64,000 bases of DNA from the NCBI GenBank assembly GCA_002071085.1, contig MWEM01000009.1, positions 1 to 64,000 on the forward strand, written 5' to 3'. Below the pieces are notes generated by a model. The model worked only from the letters and a program-made list of their open reading frames with translations. It searched no databases and was not told the origin of the DNA. Source of the stretch: Thermotogota bacterium ADurb.Bin062 (lineage in GTDB: Bacteria; Thermotogota; Thermotogae; MWEM01). The position numbers and the translations under genes are program-made. Of the stretch, positions 63,536 through 64,000 are shown piece after piece. Positions within the stretch are counted from its first letter, which is position 1. The number at the start of each line of letters is the position of its first letter.

Positions 63536-63621
63536 CTTGCCGTATTCTCCATAGATATTCGATTAGATTGTCCGTACGTTCGATGGCTTTTTTCGTCTTA
63601 TGTAGAGAAAGAGGGGTTCGC

Positions 63622-64000
63622 ATGGAATGTCTTTCTTTTGTGAACTTTTATGGACTGCCGATAGTGAAGAGTGATAGGGAGGCCGTTTTGACGGCCTTGC
63701 GAAGGGCCCTAGACGTAGGCAGAACCTTTCGGGTGACCACGATGAACGCGCAGATCGCCTACTACTACTTGACGATGCCGGAATACCAGGTGGCTTTGAA
63801 AGGCACCCTCGTGATTCCGGATGGCGTCGGGCTGTCTTGGGCGATACGGAAGCGATTGAATACGCGGGTCAGCCGATTTCCCGGGGTCGAACTCGGCTTT
63901 GAACTCTGCCGTCTCGCGGGGAAAAGTGGTGAAAGCGTCTTTCTGTTCGGCTCAAAACCGGGAGTCGCGGAGAAGGCGGCCACTTTTTTGACGCAGGAGA
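63622..64000 (+). CDS. WecG/TagA/CpsF-family glycosyltransferase, cut by window end
   Basis: The frame from ATG 63622 (GAAAGAGGGG just upstream) stays open to the window edge, giving 126 residues. It matches the start of GT26 enzymes: TTMNAQIAYYYLTMPEY corresponds to the family's N-terminal helix, VIPDGVGLSWAIR to the conserved DG motif with the catalytic-region Asp, and SVFLFGSKPGVAEKAA to the xFLLGGKPGVAE block. These enzymes transfer N-acetylmannosaminuronate, N-acetylmannosamine or related sugars to lipid-linked carriers in teichoic acid, capsule or ECA synthesis. The exact sugar cannot be told. Confidence 0.9.
   Translation, partial: MECLSFVNFYGLPIVKSDREAVLTALRRALDVGRTFRVTTMNAQIAYYYLTMPEYQVALKGTLVIPDGVGLSWAIRKRLNTRVSRFPGVELGFELCRLAGKSGESVFLFGSKPGVAEKAATFLTQE

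Overview
Bacterial chromosome window, moderate GC, with no plasmid or phage signature. Housekeeping anchors are infC-rpmI-rplT, uvrA, uvrB, mazG, glmM and eight tRNAs. Many secreted proteins carry lipobox signal peptides. An uncommon CoA-disulfide-reductase/sulfur-carrier fusion and a DUF501 protein fit a deep-branching anaerobe; a Thermotogota-like host is my guess, but nothing here proves the phylum. Promoters are of sigma-70 type, very often with an extended -10 (TGNTATAAT).

Layout. 0.6-2.6 kb: a methyl-accepting chemotaxis protein (minus). 3.6-7.8 kb and 8.4-11.2 kb: two minus-strand operons, each pairing a large lipoprotein with a secreted peptidase (subtilisin type; papain type with a dockerin-like tail). 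12.0-16.9 kb: a polar amino-acid ABC importer in which shuffled half-domains of the binding protein are fused around the permease, plus its ATPase with an extra C-terminal domain. 17.5-18.5 kb: a SnoaL-like protein and pyroglutamyl peptidase. 18.8-21.9 kb (minus): a membrane-anchored EEP-like protein, tRNA-Pro(CGG), infC-rpmI-rplT behind an attenuator, and a seven-tRNA cluster with a near-consensus promoter. 22.4-23.3 kb: a decayed Rpn/PDDEXK gene. 24.0-28.5 kb: three paralogous caspase/legumain-like lipoproteins, each with its own terminator. 29.1-32.1 kb: a PadR regulator with a palindromic operator over its -10, followed by the CoADR-rhodanese-TusA-DsrE fusion. 32.1-34.2 kb (minus): a GNAT-DUF501 fusion, a small protein and a MazG-like pyrophosphohydrolase. 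34.5-42.9 kb (minus): tightly packed coiled-coil protein, glmM, uvrA, mazG, uvrB. 43.4-61.8 kb: a co-directional envelope cluster, comprising a strongly promoted secreted surface-type protein, a giant Ig-like/beta-helix protein, two VWA proteins, a YD-repeat-like protein, an ankyrin/TPR protein, a small membrane protein and a coiled-coil secreted protein. 62.0-62.8 kb: a YdcF/ElyC-like protein. From 63.6 kb: a WecG/TagA/CpsF glycosyltransferase cut by the window end.

Nearly every gap longer than about 250 bp is filled by a mosaic of four short repeat families, named here R1 (about 40 bp, palindromic ends), R2 (hairpin with arms ATCGCGGGGT/ACCCCGCGAT and two alternative loops), R3 (18-bp palindromes GCC-N4-T..A-N4'-GGC whose arms differ between copies yet stay complementary) and R4 (nonamer-periodic CACAGAGRR tracts). 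They avoid genes and operon interiors and mark transcription-unit boundaries.

The best candidates for undescribed biology are the envelope operon (46.3-61.8 kb), the shuffled binding-protein/permease fusion, the covarying palindrome family and the caspase-like lipoprotein triplet. Functions come from motif recognition by eye; no database search was run.
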